DNA of 64,000 nt, from assembly GCA_036852015.1 (NCBI GenBank), contig JAANDG010000128.1, positions 235,742 to 299,741 on the forward strand, given 5' to 3'. Of the stretch, positions 30,412-41,590 are shown in pieces. This DNA is from Pelodera strongyloides. Its lineage: Eukaryota; Nematoda; Chromadorea; Rhabditida; Rhabditidae. Below the pieces are notes generated by a model, which was not told where the DNA came from, did not search any database, and saw only the letters and a program-made list of their open reading frames with translations. Position 1 is the first letter of the stretch. Every line of letters starts with the position of its first letter. The translations under genes and the position numbers were made by a program.

Positions 30412-30566
30412 GGACCATTTGTCCGACAAATGATTTGCTTTGTTGGCGGATTTTCTATAGTGTGGATGTATCAAAGTTACGGTAAATTGGTGTAAAAAGC
30501 ACACGATTTTGCGAATTGATGCTTGCAAGGAAAACTCGCGGTTTTTGGCATACTTGCAAACCCCAT

Positions 30567-31670
30567 GTTTTCTCGTCCCTAGCGGACGCTTTTCTGTCCG
30601 CAACGCATCGCGGTGGACCACACACGTCGCGCTCTTCCCCGCCCCTTTTCCCCTTCCGGCGATGCCTAGACAGAAGAGGGGCAGCCCCACAGCGGACGGT
30701 TGTCTGCTTGTTCGAGCAGGTGTAGTCTAACATAACTTTGCGGCTTTCTTTCGTGTATTCTCGATATTCTTTCTGCAACTTTTCTTTCTTTCTTTCTTTA
30801 TTATTTTGTTGCCACTCCTCTGACCAAATATTATTAACCATTTTATGCCGAGGTGAATGTATTTTTTCAGTAGTTTCCGCTCTCACATGAAAAGAAATTG
30901 TTTTCTTTTCTTTTCCGTTTGCATTTTTTTTTATTTAGTTTGTAAACACCATCCACAATTCATACCCAATGCACGTTGTAAATAGCGTAATATTGCAATA
31001 TTCCACCTTACTTTTTTGTATGAGGGCCGTGAAGCTATTGCATAACTACCCTAAAACGCTGCCGCTCCAGTTAAATTCCATCTTTCTGGTACATTACAAT
31101 TTTCTTACAGTTTCCAAACCGTCAATTAGTTTTCAAAACGCCATCTTGTTTCTCTACTTTCTGTCTTCTGTTTCTGACTGTAGTGGCCTGTTCTCATAAA
31201 CTTGGTGTGCTAATTCGCCTTTCGAAGCTTAAACAATAAACTTGCACAAGAAAACACTGTCGGTTCTTATGTTGTTCCGTAATGTTTGCTTATGAAAGTA
31301 TATTTCAAATAAAATTTATCAAAATATAGCAAGTATTTCGTGGTTTGTTCGCACTTTTTTCCGGTAAGAATCAGTTCGCATGCGCTTTATTATTCGTTCT
31401 CATATGTACGTTTAGAGGACCGCAGGTGCGGCGCGAGCCGAACAGCGCTGAGGAAGGTGGACGCCCCGGCAACGGGGCGTCCACCTTCCTACCGCAACCG
31501 CGGAGCCAACAGGAGCCATCATGGTTAGTTGGTTCACTTATATTATATTAAGTTTTGATGAATAATTTTAAGGTGTTAGGCAGTATATTTCTTCTACGGC
31601 AAATGTCAGCTGTCATAGCATATCATTTTTGTCTTCCTCTCTATCATTCCACTAAATCGTTCGTCCTTTA
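30567..31670 (+). repeat. Dispersed repeat R2 (second copy)
   Basis: Collinear with 872-2075. The MITE that hosts the LINE ends exactly at the first base of this copy. Includes the exon-like block 31416-31523. Confidence 0.75.
31416..31523 (+). pseudogene. Exon-like block (family copy 2) with palindromic insertion
   Basis: Same acceptor (cgtttag) and donor (ATG|gttagt) as 1841-1923. It reads DRRCGASRTALRKVDAP and then diverges, because a segment forming an 18-bp perfect hairpin (31451-31468 against 31473-31490, loop gcaa) replaces the homologous sequence and shifts the frame. Confidence 0.45.
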
Positions 31671-32300
31671 AATAAAACCAGGTAAGAATCAGTTCGCAAC
31701 CAGGTAAGAATCAGTTGTATTTCGAATTTCAAGTTTCAAATTCTTGTGAGGGTGCTAAATTGCTAAATTGGAAATCTGTACTTGTAAATCAAACAACTGT
31801 GGTTGGTGCAATAAAACGTTATGAACATTAAGCAAAAGCCAAATAACATTATATCGTTTAGCTAAAGCACCTGCGAGAATCTGGGGACTAGTTAAACGTT
31901 TGTAAACCATACAGCTGTGGTTGGTGCAATAAAACGTAATGAAGTAAGCAGAAGTAAATAACATTATCTCGTTTAGGTAAAGCACGGATGCGAATAGTGG
32001 AGGACCAAGATGTGGTGAGGAGCTATTACTATATCTATATGACACTTTTAGTCGTTTTTCCATGGCATGGAGAAAAATTTCGAGTGTGTCCGTGTGTCGC
32101 AAACAGCAGATAGCAGAATTAGAAACAAATATGCTGATTAGTAAAGATGTCTCATTAGTACCACACAACTGACAGCTACCAGTGTAGTGGTTATAAAATT
32201 GGTATTCCATTCAAAACGAGTGTTCACTCACGCACCCCGTTAGTACCCCGTTGTATCAGATTTATGCAATTACTTTATTTTTTATGATTATTTTTTTCAG

Positions 32301-32363
32301 CAGTATCTGGGGGATGCGGCACCACAAGATCAAGACACAAGCATCCGCATTAAGGAGGAGGTT
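32301..32363 (+). CDS. Acidic-protein exon 1 in palindrome arm
   Basis: After ttttttcag it reads QYLGDAAPQDQDTSIRIKEE, followed by VE and a donor-like gtgtgt. IKEE preceded by basic/hydrophobic residues resembles a sumoylation site (inference). An extra direct copy lies in the palindrome spacer at about 33618-33682. The right arm lacks its acceptor because of a ~70 bp deletion near 35075. Confidence 0.4.
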
Positions 32364-32527
32364 GAATGTGTGTTTATTTCTCTTATAGGCTTATGGGTAG
32401 TTTACAATTAATTGTTAATAGTTGTATTGTGTATGTTTATATTCGAATCGAACTAATTTTGTTTTGCTATTGTGTTGCTTGTCTGAGTTGTGTTCCTTGC
32501 AATGTTGCACAATGTTTTTTTCAACAG

Positions 32528-33312
32528 AGAATTCGTTTTAGAAACAGAAGCGGTTGAAGAAAGCCAACATGTTGAGAACAATGAAGTAACCACTTCGTCG
32601 GTATGTGTTGTTTTCCGTTTCAGTTGTTGGTTCCTATAAGGAGGCCGTATTCACCAACACTCACAGAGCCCACCCTAGGCTCACGGGCGCTCTGAGTCTC
32701 TTCTGCCCTCGCACTCTCTACGCACTCTTTAGCTCCTTGGGGGGCCAGGGAGGGTTCGTGTTGGTGACTACAGCCTCTGGTTTCGAAGTATTTCTAGGTA
32801 GTAGCATAGCCGTATTTTTGTGTGAATCAATATATATTTTCGTATAAATCAATAAACGCTTTATTATTATTATAAGTGTTTAGAGGTAGGTGTGGGGGAA
32901 ACGTTTCTGCTGTTTGATGTGCATTTTTTAGCGCCCAATGATTTACCCGTTTATGATCCTAATTTAGTAATCATGTAGTTTCCAGTGTATAGGCTATGAA
33001 GTTTAGTTTGTTCATCCAAATATTATAAACTGCCAAATCGACTGTTTTCCAGGTGGACACTGTAACCAGTGAGCCGGTTGCGAACTTCGATGAACCGGAA
33101 CAAGAATGTACTGGGGCGGCACTTTCCATCAGCCAAGGATCACTTGTTATCAACACTGATCTGGTATCAGCGCTGAGCGGCTTGATGAGGAGTTGGAGGA
33201 TGAAGTTGAGGATGAGGAGATGCAAGAAGAGTGCGCGTGCGTACCGTTTACGCACGAACCCCGAATTCTGGCTTTTTTGTTTTAGATGTACCAGCGGCCG
33301 ATGTTGGATCAT
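32528..33312 (+). CDS. Acidic-protein exons 2-3 in palindrome arm
   Basis: Exon 32528-32600 (acceptor ttcaacag, donor TCG|gtatgt) reads EFVLETEAVEESQHVENN then EVTTSS, ending in phase 0. The next exon from 33053 (acceptor ttttccag) continues VDTVTSEPVANFDEPEQE, CTGAALSISQGSLVINTD, LVSALSG. The next bases make an acidic stretch in another frame (ELEDEVEDEEMQEE), so either a frameshift or a donor lies near 33175. The intron holds the 32642-32776 MITE. The mirror copy lies at about 34042-34332 (minus). It is highly acidic, and a nuclear role is only a guess. Confidence 0.4.
32642..32776. mobile_element. Small MITE in palindrome arm
   Basis: aggccgtattcaccaacac at the left end and gtgttggtgactacagcct at the right end are near-perfect inverted repeats 135 bp apart, with a GC-rich interior. 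The mirror copy lies in the right arm at about 34607-34745. Confidence 0.6.
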
Positions 33313-33520
33313 CGTCGAGCTGCTGATAATGCGGCGGTCTTAGGCCCGTTCCTAGCTTTTTGCATAACGTTGAGGTTTTTGGTAGGATTTCTCTGAGTTA
33401 GTATGTTGTGTGTCTCCTTACCGGCTACTCTGCTAGTGCTTTATAGTTGACCTGCCCTCCACCACTGATATGTTCTGTCTTGTTTCTTTTTATGTTTTGT
33501 TTTATCCCTTCTTAAAGTTG

Positions 33521-33862
33521 GTATTCCATTCAAAACGAGTGGTCACTCACGCACCCCGTTAGTACCCCGTTGTATCAGATATGCAATTACTTTATTTTTT
33601 ATGATTATTTTTTTCAGCAGTATCTGGGGGATGCGGCACCACAAGATCAAGACACGAGCATCCGCATTAAGGAGGAGGTTGAAGGTGTGTTTATTTCTCT
33701 TATAGGCTTATGGGTAGTTAACAATTAATTGTTAATAGTTGTATTGTGTATGTTTATATTCGAATCGAACTAATTCTAATCAAACCGACCTAAAACCGAT
33801 AAAAAACGACGATCAAATAGCACTTAAATTCCGAATTGAAAGTAACGATAAAAATAAAGCAG
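33521..33862 (+). repeat. Palindrome spacer, direct copy of 32200-32455
   Basis: Most of the 342-bp spacer (33521-33775) repeats, in direct orientation, the segment tattccattcaaaacgagtg...tcgaatcgaactaatt of the left arm, including the exon QYLGDAAP. The palindrome is therefore not a simple fold but contains three copies of this piece. Confidence 0.85.
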
Positions 33863-35553
33863 CCAACTTTAAGAAGGGATAAAACAAAAACATAAAAAGA
33901 AACAAGACAGAACATATCAGTGGTGGAGGGCAGGTCAACTATAAAGCACTAGCAGAGTAGCCGGTAAGAAGACACACAACATACTAACTCAGAGAAATCC
34001 TAACAAAAACCTCAACGTTATGCAAAAAGCTAGGAACGGGCCTAAGACCGCCGCATTATCAGCAGCTCGACGATGATCCAACATCGGCCGCTGGTACATC
34101 TAAAACAAAAAAGCCAGAATTCGGGGTTCGTGCGTAAACGGTACGCACGCGCACTCTTCTTGCATCTCCTCATCCTCAACTTCATCCTCCAACTCCTCAT
34201 CAAGCCGCTCAGCGCTGATACCAGATCAGTGTTGATAACAAGTGATCCTTGGCTGATGGAAAGTGCCGCCCCAGTACATTCTTGTTCCGGTTCATCGAAG
34301 TTCGCAACCGGCTCACTGGTTACAGTATCCACCTGGAAAACAGTCGATTTGGCAGTTTATAATATTTGGATGAACAAACTAAACTTCATAGCCTATACAC
34401 TGGAAACTACATGATTACTAAATTAGGATCATAAACGGGTAAATCATTGCGCGCTAAAAAATGCACATCAAACAGCAGAAACGTTTCCCCCACACCCACC
34501 TCTAAACACTTATAATAATAATAAAGCGTTTATTGATTTATACGAAAATAGATATTGATTCACACAAAAATACGGCTATGCTACTACCTAGAAATACTTC
34601 GAAACCAGAGGCTGTAGTCACCAACACGCGGGGAACCCTCCCTGGCCCCCCAATGAGCTAAAGACTGCGTAGAGAGTGCGAGGGCAGAAGAGACTCAGAG
34701 CGCCCGTGAGCCTAGGGTGGACTCTGTGAGTGTTGGTGAATACGGCCTCCTTATAGGATCCAACAACTGAAACGGAAAACAACACATACCGACGAAGTGG
34801 CTACTTCATTGTTCTCAACATGTTGGCTTTCTTCAACCGCTTCTGTTTCTAAAACGAATTCTCTGTTGAAAAAAACATTGTGCAACATTGCAAGGAACAC
34901 AACTCAGACAAACACAATAGCAAAACAAAATTAGTTCGATTCGAATATAAACATACACAATACAACTATTAACAATTAATGGTAAACTACCCATAAGCCT
35001 ATAAGTGAAATAAACACACATTCAACCTCCTCCTTAATGCGGATGCTTGTGTCTTGATCTTGTGGTGCCGCATCCCCCTAACGGGGTGCGTGAGTGAACG
35101 GGGTGCGTGAGTGAACACTCGTTTTGAATGGAATACCAATTTTATTACCACTACACTGGTAGCTGCCAGTTGTGTGGTACTAATGAGACATCTTTACTAA
35201 TCAGCATATTTGTTTCTAATTCTGCTATTTGCTGTTTGCGACACACGGACACACTCGAAATTTTTCTCCATGCCATGGAAAAACGACTAAAAGCGTCATA
35301 TAGATATAATAATAGCTCATCACCACATCTTGGTCCTCCACTATTCGCATCCGTGCTTTACCTAAACGAGACAATGTTATTTACTTCTGCTTAGTGTTCA
35401 TTACGTTTTATTGCACCAACCACAGCTGTATGGTTTACAAACGTTTAACTACTCCCCAGATTCTCGCAGGTGCTTTAGCTAAACGATATAATGTTATTTG
35501 GTTTTTGCTTAATGTTCATAACGTTTTATTTCACCACAGCTGTCTGGTTTACA
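33863..35553 (-). repeat. Giant palindrome, right arm
   Basis: Reverse complement of the left arm, starting ccaactttaagaaggg. Differences are single substitutions plus a ~70-bp deletion at ~35075, where acggggtgcgtgagtgaac is present twice. A further fragment of this arm is at 37202-37430 in the same orientation. Confidence 0.9.
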
Positions 35554-35757
35554 AAGTTTTAAAGCAAATTAGCGGTCGGTCTAAACAAAAATAGAAAAAG
35601 AGGAGGAGTAAACAACCGTGCGTTGATTGCATTTAAACCGTGCGTTTCTTTTCTTATTTTTTGTTTGTGTTTTTATATTTATTTTCTTTGATAACTGTTT
35701 TTAAACTATTTTTGGGGAAAAAACCCCAAACCGGGTGATATTTCGCTTTAACTACTC
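35549..35757. mobile_element. Probable MITE, TTAAAGC family, at the palindrome edge
   Basis: Left ttttaaagcaaattagcggtcgg and right ccgggtgatatttcgctttaa are imperfect inverted ends with TTAA on both sides. Similar ends are seen at 46055-46226. It abuts the outer end of the right palindrome arm. Confidence 0.4.
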
Positions 35758-36469
35758 CCTAGACTTCTCGTAAGCACAAGTAATCACACAGACGAAGCCA
35801 TCACGGCTTATTGACAATAAGCTCCAGCCTACATCATTAGCCAGACAAATACTTCTGGTATTGTCGCATTATTGCGGAAAGACACCTTCCAACAGATCCC
35901 TGGGCATCAGTGGCTGAGGGCCGTACTTGACGTCGTCACCATCCAAAACTGCTTGTCCTCCTGAAAATATGACTGGAATAGGCACGTTTACTGACAGGGT
36001 AAAAATGTCGCGCGTAAATGGAGGTGGTTTCTTTAGCTTGGTGATATATAGTTTTAATAAAACACCATGTTTCGGTCAAATATATTTATTTCCAATTGCT
36101 TCCGGAGGTGGTCAATACCAATCCGGAGGTGGTTCTTTACACCTGACCGGAGGATCGGAGGCATTCGCCTGGGAAAATAAAACCCACGCATGTGCAGCAA
36201 ACCACCTGTACAAACAGTCAGTATTTTACTGATTGAAAAAAAAAACACCATATGTTCCAAATTAAAAAAAGGAAGTAATAAGATCGTACCAATCTCCTGC
36301 ATAGCGTCTTCACCGTTTTCTTCACCCTACATCGTTGGACTGTACACGATCCACGGGATGAACCTGCAAACGGAAACCGTTTTTAGTCTAAAACCATTCT
36401 AAAACTTCAAAATTGTTAGCTGCTTGTGTGCATACAGTTTTTTTGATGATACGTCAGAAAAAAATGTCT

Positions 36470-36606
36470 ACAAAACGATTTGGAATGCAGTCGAAATAAT
36501 AAATACATAAAGGCATTTTAGAGGATTTTGTACAAAAATATATGTCTAGCAGAAATATGAATAACAGAGACAGACTACACCCAAAGACGGAGATACGTTA
36601 TTTTGC
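36470..36606. repeat. Inverted copy of 2078-2215
   Basis: See 2078-2215. It lies directly upstream of the 36.6-kb minisatellite. Confidence 0.6.
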
Positions 36607-36609
36607 CTT

Positions 36610-36985
36610 CCCTGGCTGATCCGATTCCGATTTATTCCGCAAAGTCACTAAAAAAAGTTCGAAACGTGCCGGTGAATAAACCCTACGTTTGCTTTGGCCG
36701 GATTCGTCGCGGTCCCTTTGCCCGGATGAACCGATTCCGATTACTAAGAAAGTTCTAAACGTGCCGGTGAATAAACTCTATAGTTGCCCGATTTGTCGCG
36801 GTCCCTTTCCTCGGCTGCTTTTATCCCGCAACGTCACAAAGAAAGTTCGCAACGAACAGTTGAATAAACCCTATACTTTCATTAGACGGATTAGTCGCGG
36901 TCCCCTTCCCCGACTGATCCGATTCCGATTTATCCCGCAACTTCACTAAGAAAGTTCGGAGCGTGCCGGCGAATAGACCTACATA
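36610..36985 (+). repeat. Minisatellite, ~105-110 bp x 3.5
   Basis: Units of gattccgattta.tccgcaa..tcac.aa.aaagttcg.aacgtgccggtgaataaaccct...cggattcgtcgcggtccct with 10-20 percent divergence start near 36618, 36727, 36815 and 36922. The 86-aa plus and 77-aa minus frames are shadows of the repeat. Confidence 0.8.
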
Positions 36986-37201
36986 ACACGAGTAAGACGA
37001 GTACGATCCGAGTAGGCGAATTTTAAGTAACAAACAATTTGGTACTGAGAACACCTGAGAACAATAAACCTTTTAAACCTCAGTCCCAAAAGTCCATTAT
37101 GTTTTGCACAACAAACACTCATAAAACCGTAAACCATAAATAATTTAGTCCATAAGAAATATTTTCATTTCAAAAGACACAGTAGCCGCATTCAAAAAAG
37201 G

Positions 37202-37430
37202 TAGGTCAACTATAAAGCACTAGCAGAGTAGCCGGTAAGGAGACACACAACATACTAACTCAGAGAAATCCTACCATAAACCTCAACGTTATGCAAAAAG
37301 CTAGGAACGGGCCTAAGACCGCCGCATTATCAGCAGCTCGACGATGATCCAACATCGGCCGCTGGTACATCTAAAACAAAAAAGCCAGAATTCGGGGTGC
37401 ACATCGTGCGTAAACGGTACGCACGCACAC
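37202..37430 (-). repeat. Extra fragment of the giant-palindrome arm
   Basis: ggtcaactataaagcactagc...cgtaaacggtacgcacgc matches 33928-34152 in the same orientation, with a 6-bp insertion (cacatc) near the end. This shows the arm has also been copied independently. Confidence 0.85.
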
Positions 37431-37759
37431 TTGACCTATTTTGATTTCCTATTCCTGAGTATGAAAGATATTATTGACACATCGCACGTGCAAAGGTTAC
37501 CTTCAAGTCTCTAAGCTACGGTATCCGGTAATCACTGGGCCATGAAATGTTTACTAGATACGACACTAGTAACTTTTTCCCAGCTCACTACATATATTTC
37601 AGAAAATTTACTATTCGACATGCCCCGTTAACTTTTGTCCATCTAAAACTACACATAGTTCAATCGGTTCAATATCTGACAAATATTCGCCCTAGATGAT
37701 CAACGGTTATTTTAATTCAGCGTTTTCGAAATGTTCGTCAGCTGCTGTTATGCTATGTT

Positions 37760-37990
37760 CCTGGGTGCGCAGCGCACCGCGCACCCTAGCCAGCCGCGCA
37801 AATTGGAGTGCACGCGTAGCCAGCCGCGCAAATTCAGTGCACGCGTAGCCAGCCGCGTACCGCGCAGAGAGGCCTCGGCCAGCCGCGTAGTTTGCAAACT
37901 GCCTCGGGGGCTCTGGTCCTCTCCGCGCAGCGCACCCCCAGCCAACCGCGCAGGGGGCCCCAGTCAACCGCGCGCCCAGCCGCGCAATTT
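37760..37990 (+). repeat. GC-rich minisatellite (agccagccgcgc units)
   Basis: Imperfect 25-35 bp units containing agccagccgcgcaaatt and gtgcacgcgt. It is the most GC-rich segment of the region, and its sharp borders give artificial open frames on both strands (for example 37731-38231). Confidence 0.75.
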
Positions 37991-38046
37991 CGACTGTCCG
38001 CAGTCACCACCCAATGTCTCTTTTCGATTAGTAGACATGCCATTGT

Positions 38047-38190
38047 GCACCCCACAGTTCCGAGTTCCGATTCCGACCAGTTTCACATATATAGATCAAC
38101 ATTGTGATATAATAACTGATAAAAAATGTAAACATACAACCCATTACAGAAAACGAGAAGTATTTATTAAGAAAAAAAGAACGAAGACGA
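38047..38190 (+). repeat. Repeat R4 (second copy)
   Basis: Matches 21807-22015 but with a single copy of the internal 74-bp unit. Confidence 0.75.
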
Positions 38191-38879
38191 ATTGTATTGG
38201 TGATACTGGTTCTTCTAAACTAGGGAAGTGATCTGCTCCAGAGCTCCCCACAAATCGATAATTTAGTGTTACCGTAACTCAGCAAGTCCCAGATGGAACC
38301 GCAAATTCAAAAGCGTTTTTAACTCAATTTGCTTGCAAACTAGAGGTAACTGCCGGAAAAAGCATTGTTTGTTGTCAAAATATTTCTTGATAACATTGGC
38401 AGATTTGCATTACATACATTATTACCGGGCCAATTTGTATCCGGCTTTGAAACATGTAAGTAACGAATGTCAATAAATGGCTTTAGGTGGTTTAGCAGCA
38501 CTTCTGATTGATTGTTGTTTGTTGCTTCCGTTTCTTTCAAACAAACATCATCCAATACCAAGCGAAGGTGATCCGGGTACCTCCTACCGAGACCTTCGAA
38601 AATATTCTTCTTTATCAGAGGTCCATAATCCATTCATCTCAATTGTGAAAATAAACTGTGGCCAGCTAATATGTGACTATTTACGGAAAATTTTTAAGAA
38701 ACATCCCACTCGTTGTCTGTTATTTCCATAAGTGAATGTGTAAAACTATGGATGTATATTGGTCAAAACGAATAGTATTTTTTGCTCTCGTAGATAGTCG
38801 AGGAACAGCGAACGTCTATAAGAATCATATCATAGCCGATAACATATATATTTATTGATCCTTTGGTATAAATAACGAA

Positions 38880-38914
<35 letters not shown>

Positions 38915-38931
38915 TATATATAGATATATAT
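38880..38931. repeat. (TA)n microsatellite
   Basis: TA/GATA dinucleotide run of about 50 bp. Confidence 0.95.
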
Positions 38932-39337
38932 TGGAAGAACCAGAAGAAAACGCATGTCATACATATAATCAAAAGAGACTGTACTTCAGAACTGATTATG
39001 CTAACAAACAACTGATATTAACGGATCATATACTAACAAGCAATACTATTTATTAAATCTATTTGAGAGCGGTATAACAATGTTGTATATTGGAAGCGTA
39101 ATGTGGACCAAAGGAGCAGGATCGGCAGCAGTCCGGCCACATCTAATAATCTTTCAACACGCCCTTATGCTTTTAATGAAACCTTGTTTTACAATTGATT
39201 ATTTACTCGTACATTATTGTCATTTCATTGGGAGCCGCATTCGAAGTACATATATATATGTCTTCGTGAAGCACTAAACAAAATCATATGTTAAGCTGTT
39301 ACGCAACGGAGATAAGGTTTAATTCGATTTATTTCGG

Positions 39338-39614
39338 CTAATGAACGGATATGTCCGGTGCTTCGTAGGATGTGGGTGGCCTCTCTTTAGTTCCTTTCTT
39401 TAGTAGCAGAGTTTTTTGCAGACATCTGTTCGAAGTTGCATTTATGCGCCGCGAGTGGACGGTAATAGTATATTTTTGTGCCAGGTTCGTAACTGGGTGA
39501 ACTGGATCCGTGTCAAGCAATCGTACTACTTGAAATTCAATTACATAAGATGCCCTCTTCCGTAAGTACCTGCTGTCCGTCACTTCATAGTGATAATGTG
39601 CACCTTAGATTCAT
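39338..39614 (-). CDS. Hypothetical C-terminal exon with downstream AATAAA
   Basis: Minus-strand open frame of ~88 residues: GAHYHYEVTDSRYLRKRASY, VIEFQVVRLLDTDPVHPV, TNLAQKYTITVHSRRINAT and a tail ending YEAPDISVH-TAG. AATAAA follows about 15 bp after the stop, consistent with a last exon. Possible acceptor aatctaag at the upstream edge. Composition is protein-like in an AT-rich neighbourhood; no family recognised and no second copy in the window. Confidence 0.35.
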
Positions 39615-40246
39615 TCGTTAGAATAAGCAGGCGACGATCTACACACCTCCCACATTCTCGTAATAGCTGTCTGGAACGCGCAGTAAAAATCGTGTGCGAA
39701 CGCAGTATTTGGTGTTGATGACGAAGTTTCTGGGAATTTCTATGTTTAAAGCTAGTTTAATAAACCAAAACTATAAGTAATCTGTTACGTCAATTTGCAA
39801 ATGCTGGAGCTTCCTCAAATTACTAGGCGCTGTATGAGCATGGGGATGAGATTCACATCTTGCTCCCACCTTCGTTTCAAGTTTTCATTGTATACGTTGT
39901 AACGACTAAGCGTCCGCCAGGTATGGCTACACAATTGTTTACTGCCCCCATTCTTCGGAAAATTTACTTACGGCATGCGTCCAATATACATAAAACAACA
40001 GTATGAAACTTGGTTGTACAAAATATATCTTGCAGTATCCATTTCTTTATGTATTGTTCGGAATTAACATGAATATTTCGTATTGCATACTGCGCTTCTT
40101 GATAGCCATTAGCTTGTTATTTAACAACTAGGTTACTTCAGCCTGTTTGGAACTTTTTTCTTGATAACACAGAGCTAAACACCTTTTTTATAGAATTTAC
40201 ATTCACAGTGTGGCATAGTTTTGCATAAAGCTTCTCTCTTTCCGAA

Positions 40247-40425
40247 GCGCACAGTCGTCTGTCCGCACGCATCGCGCTGGACCACCTTGGGCCACACGCG
40301 GCGCGCTCTTTCCCGCCCCCTTCCCCCTTCCGGCGGTGTCTGTCTAGGCAGAAGAGGGGGCATCCCCGCAGCGGACGGTTGTCTGCTTGTTCGAGCAGGT
40401 GTATTGCGTCATAATTCGTCATTCA
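40247..40425 (+). repeat. Dispersed repeat R2 (partial third copy)
   Basis: Covers only the GC-rich head of R2 (gtccgcacgcatcgc...gagcaggtgtattgcgtcat). The three minus-strand frames across the three copies are alike because the DNA is alike, not because of protein constraint. Confidence 0.75.
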
Positions 40426-40847
40426 TGTTTCAACGGTTTCTTACTTGTTTTTACAGCTGTTTATTCTTTTACGTAACTGACTAATTTTCTAATTACATTC
40501 TCATTCTTTGTTATGGTAAGTTTCTTCATGTGAATGTTGTATAAATTTTCATTATTTTTCCTCACTTTCGCGTTGTTTAAACTTTTTACATTTATTTCGA
40601 TTCTCATCTGTTTGTAATGTATACAGAACAGAAGTTACAATCAATTCGCTATTGTCCCCTCAAATTAGCAAATCGCGTTTTGTTTTTGCTCGAAGGTCAA
40701 GAGGCCTTTTCCACTGAAGTTTGCCTATTTATGTGTTTTTAGTACGGCTTCTATATCACGATTTATTAATGCTACATCCATTAAGGGTTCGTTGTTTTGT
40801 AACATTCAATTTGCATCTGCTGTGTTTATGATTATTCGGATGTTTAG

Positions 40848-40935
40848 GACCCTACAAGCGAAAGTGAACATCGCGAACAACATTGATGGATATGGAGGCC
40901 GAGGGAATACTGTGGAAACTACGGGTTACCTCAAG
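40848..40935 (+). CDS. Exon-like block, hypothetical
   Basis: Acceptor gatgtttag, donor CTCAAG|gttagt. With one leading base it is open: TLQAKVNIANNIDGYGGR then GNTVETTGYLK. It ends in phase 0. It lies about 250 bp upstream of repeat R1 copy 2. No domain or second copy was seen. Confidence 0.35.
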
Positions 40936-41182
40936 GTTAGTTTTTCACATATATTATTCTAAGCTCCGTTTTTGTAACGAACAAATAATTCTGGAACATT
41001 GTTCTATTTCTTATGTCACGTTTTCGCCAATTTTACCATTAGTGCCTGTATTCCATCTCTCCTACTCTCTCGTTCCATGTCTCGCTTTTATTCCAATCCC
41101 TCTATTATTACTCAATCATTTGTATTGTTTGCCCGTTTCCCCCAGTTCAAACTCCTTTTGGGGTCGACAAAGGTCGGGCCAA

Positions 41183-41590
41183 GGGATTGGTATTCTCATC
41201 CCTCCTCTATGAGTAGGAATAGTGAATGTGTCTGGTCGCCAGTGCTGATTCCAGTGCGGCGACCAGTTTCTTCGCCGGCTAGAAATAACCTCTGGTCGGC
41301 TATATGTATATTCTTCGAGAAGTATGCATGAATATGCGGTAAAGAATAGGGCGGTCGGGCTCTAATTGCTTATGATAGGTCAGTAGGTAGTCAGTGAACC
41401 CCTCTTTGTGAACCTCTCTTCGTCCGCTCGATTGTACTGGCAATTAAAATAGCGTTGGTTGTAGTATGAGAATCGAGTCGCAAGTGAGGAGCAGAGTACA
41501 GTCCCTGCCGACTGCGCTTCCGCGTTGCACCTACATCTCGCTCGTTCACTCTCTATCATCCGAGTTTGGTATGGGGCATGAAACTAAATA
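41183..41590 (+). repeat. Dispersed repeat R1 (second copy)
   Basis: See 1-400. It is followed without a gap by the cttcattcgccgtaacc repeat. Confidence 0.7.

Larger units (their letters stand above)
25929..30566. mobile_element. MITE with ATGGGGTTTGCAAGTATGCC ends, split by the LINE
   Basis: A perfect 20-bp terminal inverted repeat: 25929-25948 reads atggggtttgcaagtatgcc and 30547-30566 is its reverse complement. Without the 4.3-kb LINE and one copy of its target duplication the element would be about 240 bp. It belongs to the 8695/11377/47209 MITE superfamily, with a variant end. Confidence 0.75.
31785..33520 (+). repeat. Giant palindrome, left arm (~1.7 kb)
   Basis: The sequence from aaatcaaacaactgtgg to cttcttaaagttgg is mirrored by 33863 to about 35553 with high identity. 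Arm contents, left to right: AT-rich DNA, exon-like blocks 32301-32360, 32528-32600 and 33053-33250, and a MITE at 32642-32776. Confidence 0.9.

Noticed and set aside
33053..34332. Two identical 96-aa frames facing each other, and two 113-aa frames on the other strand
   Set aside because: They are palindrome arms. The 113-aa frames are the antisense of the acidic exon, so only one reading direction per arm is retained.
37731..38231. 166-aa frame rich in Arg/Pro/Ala
   Set aside because: Produced by the GC-rich minisatellite and the R4 repeat. Long frames occur on both strands there.
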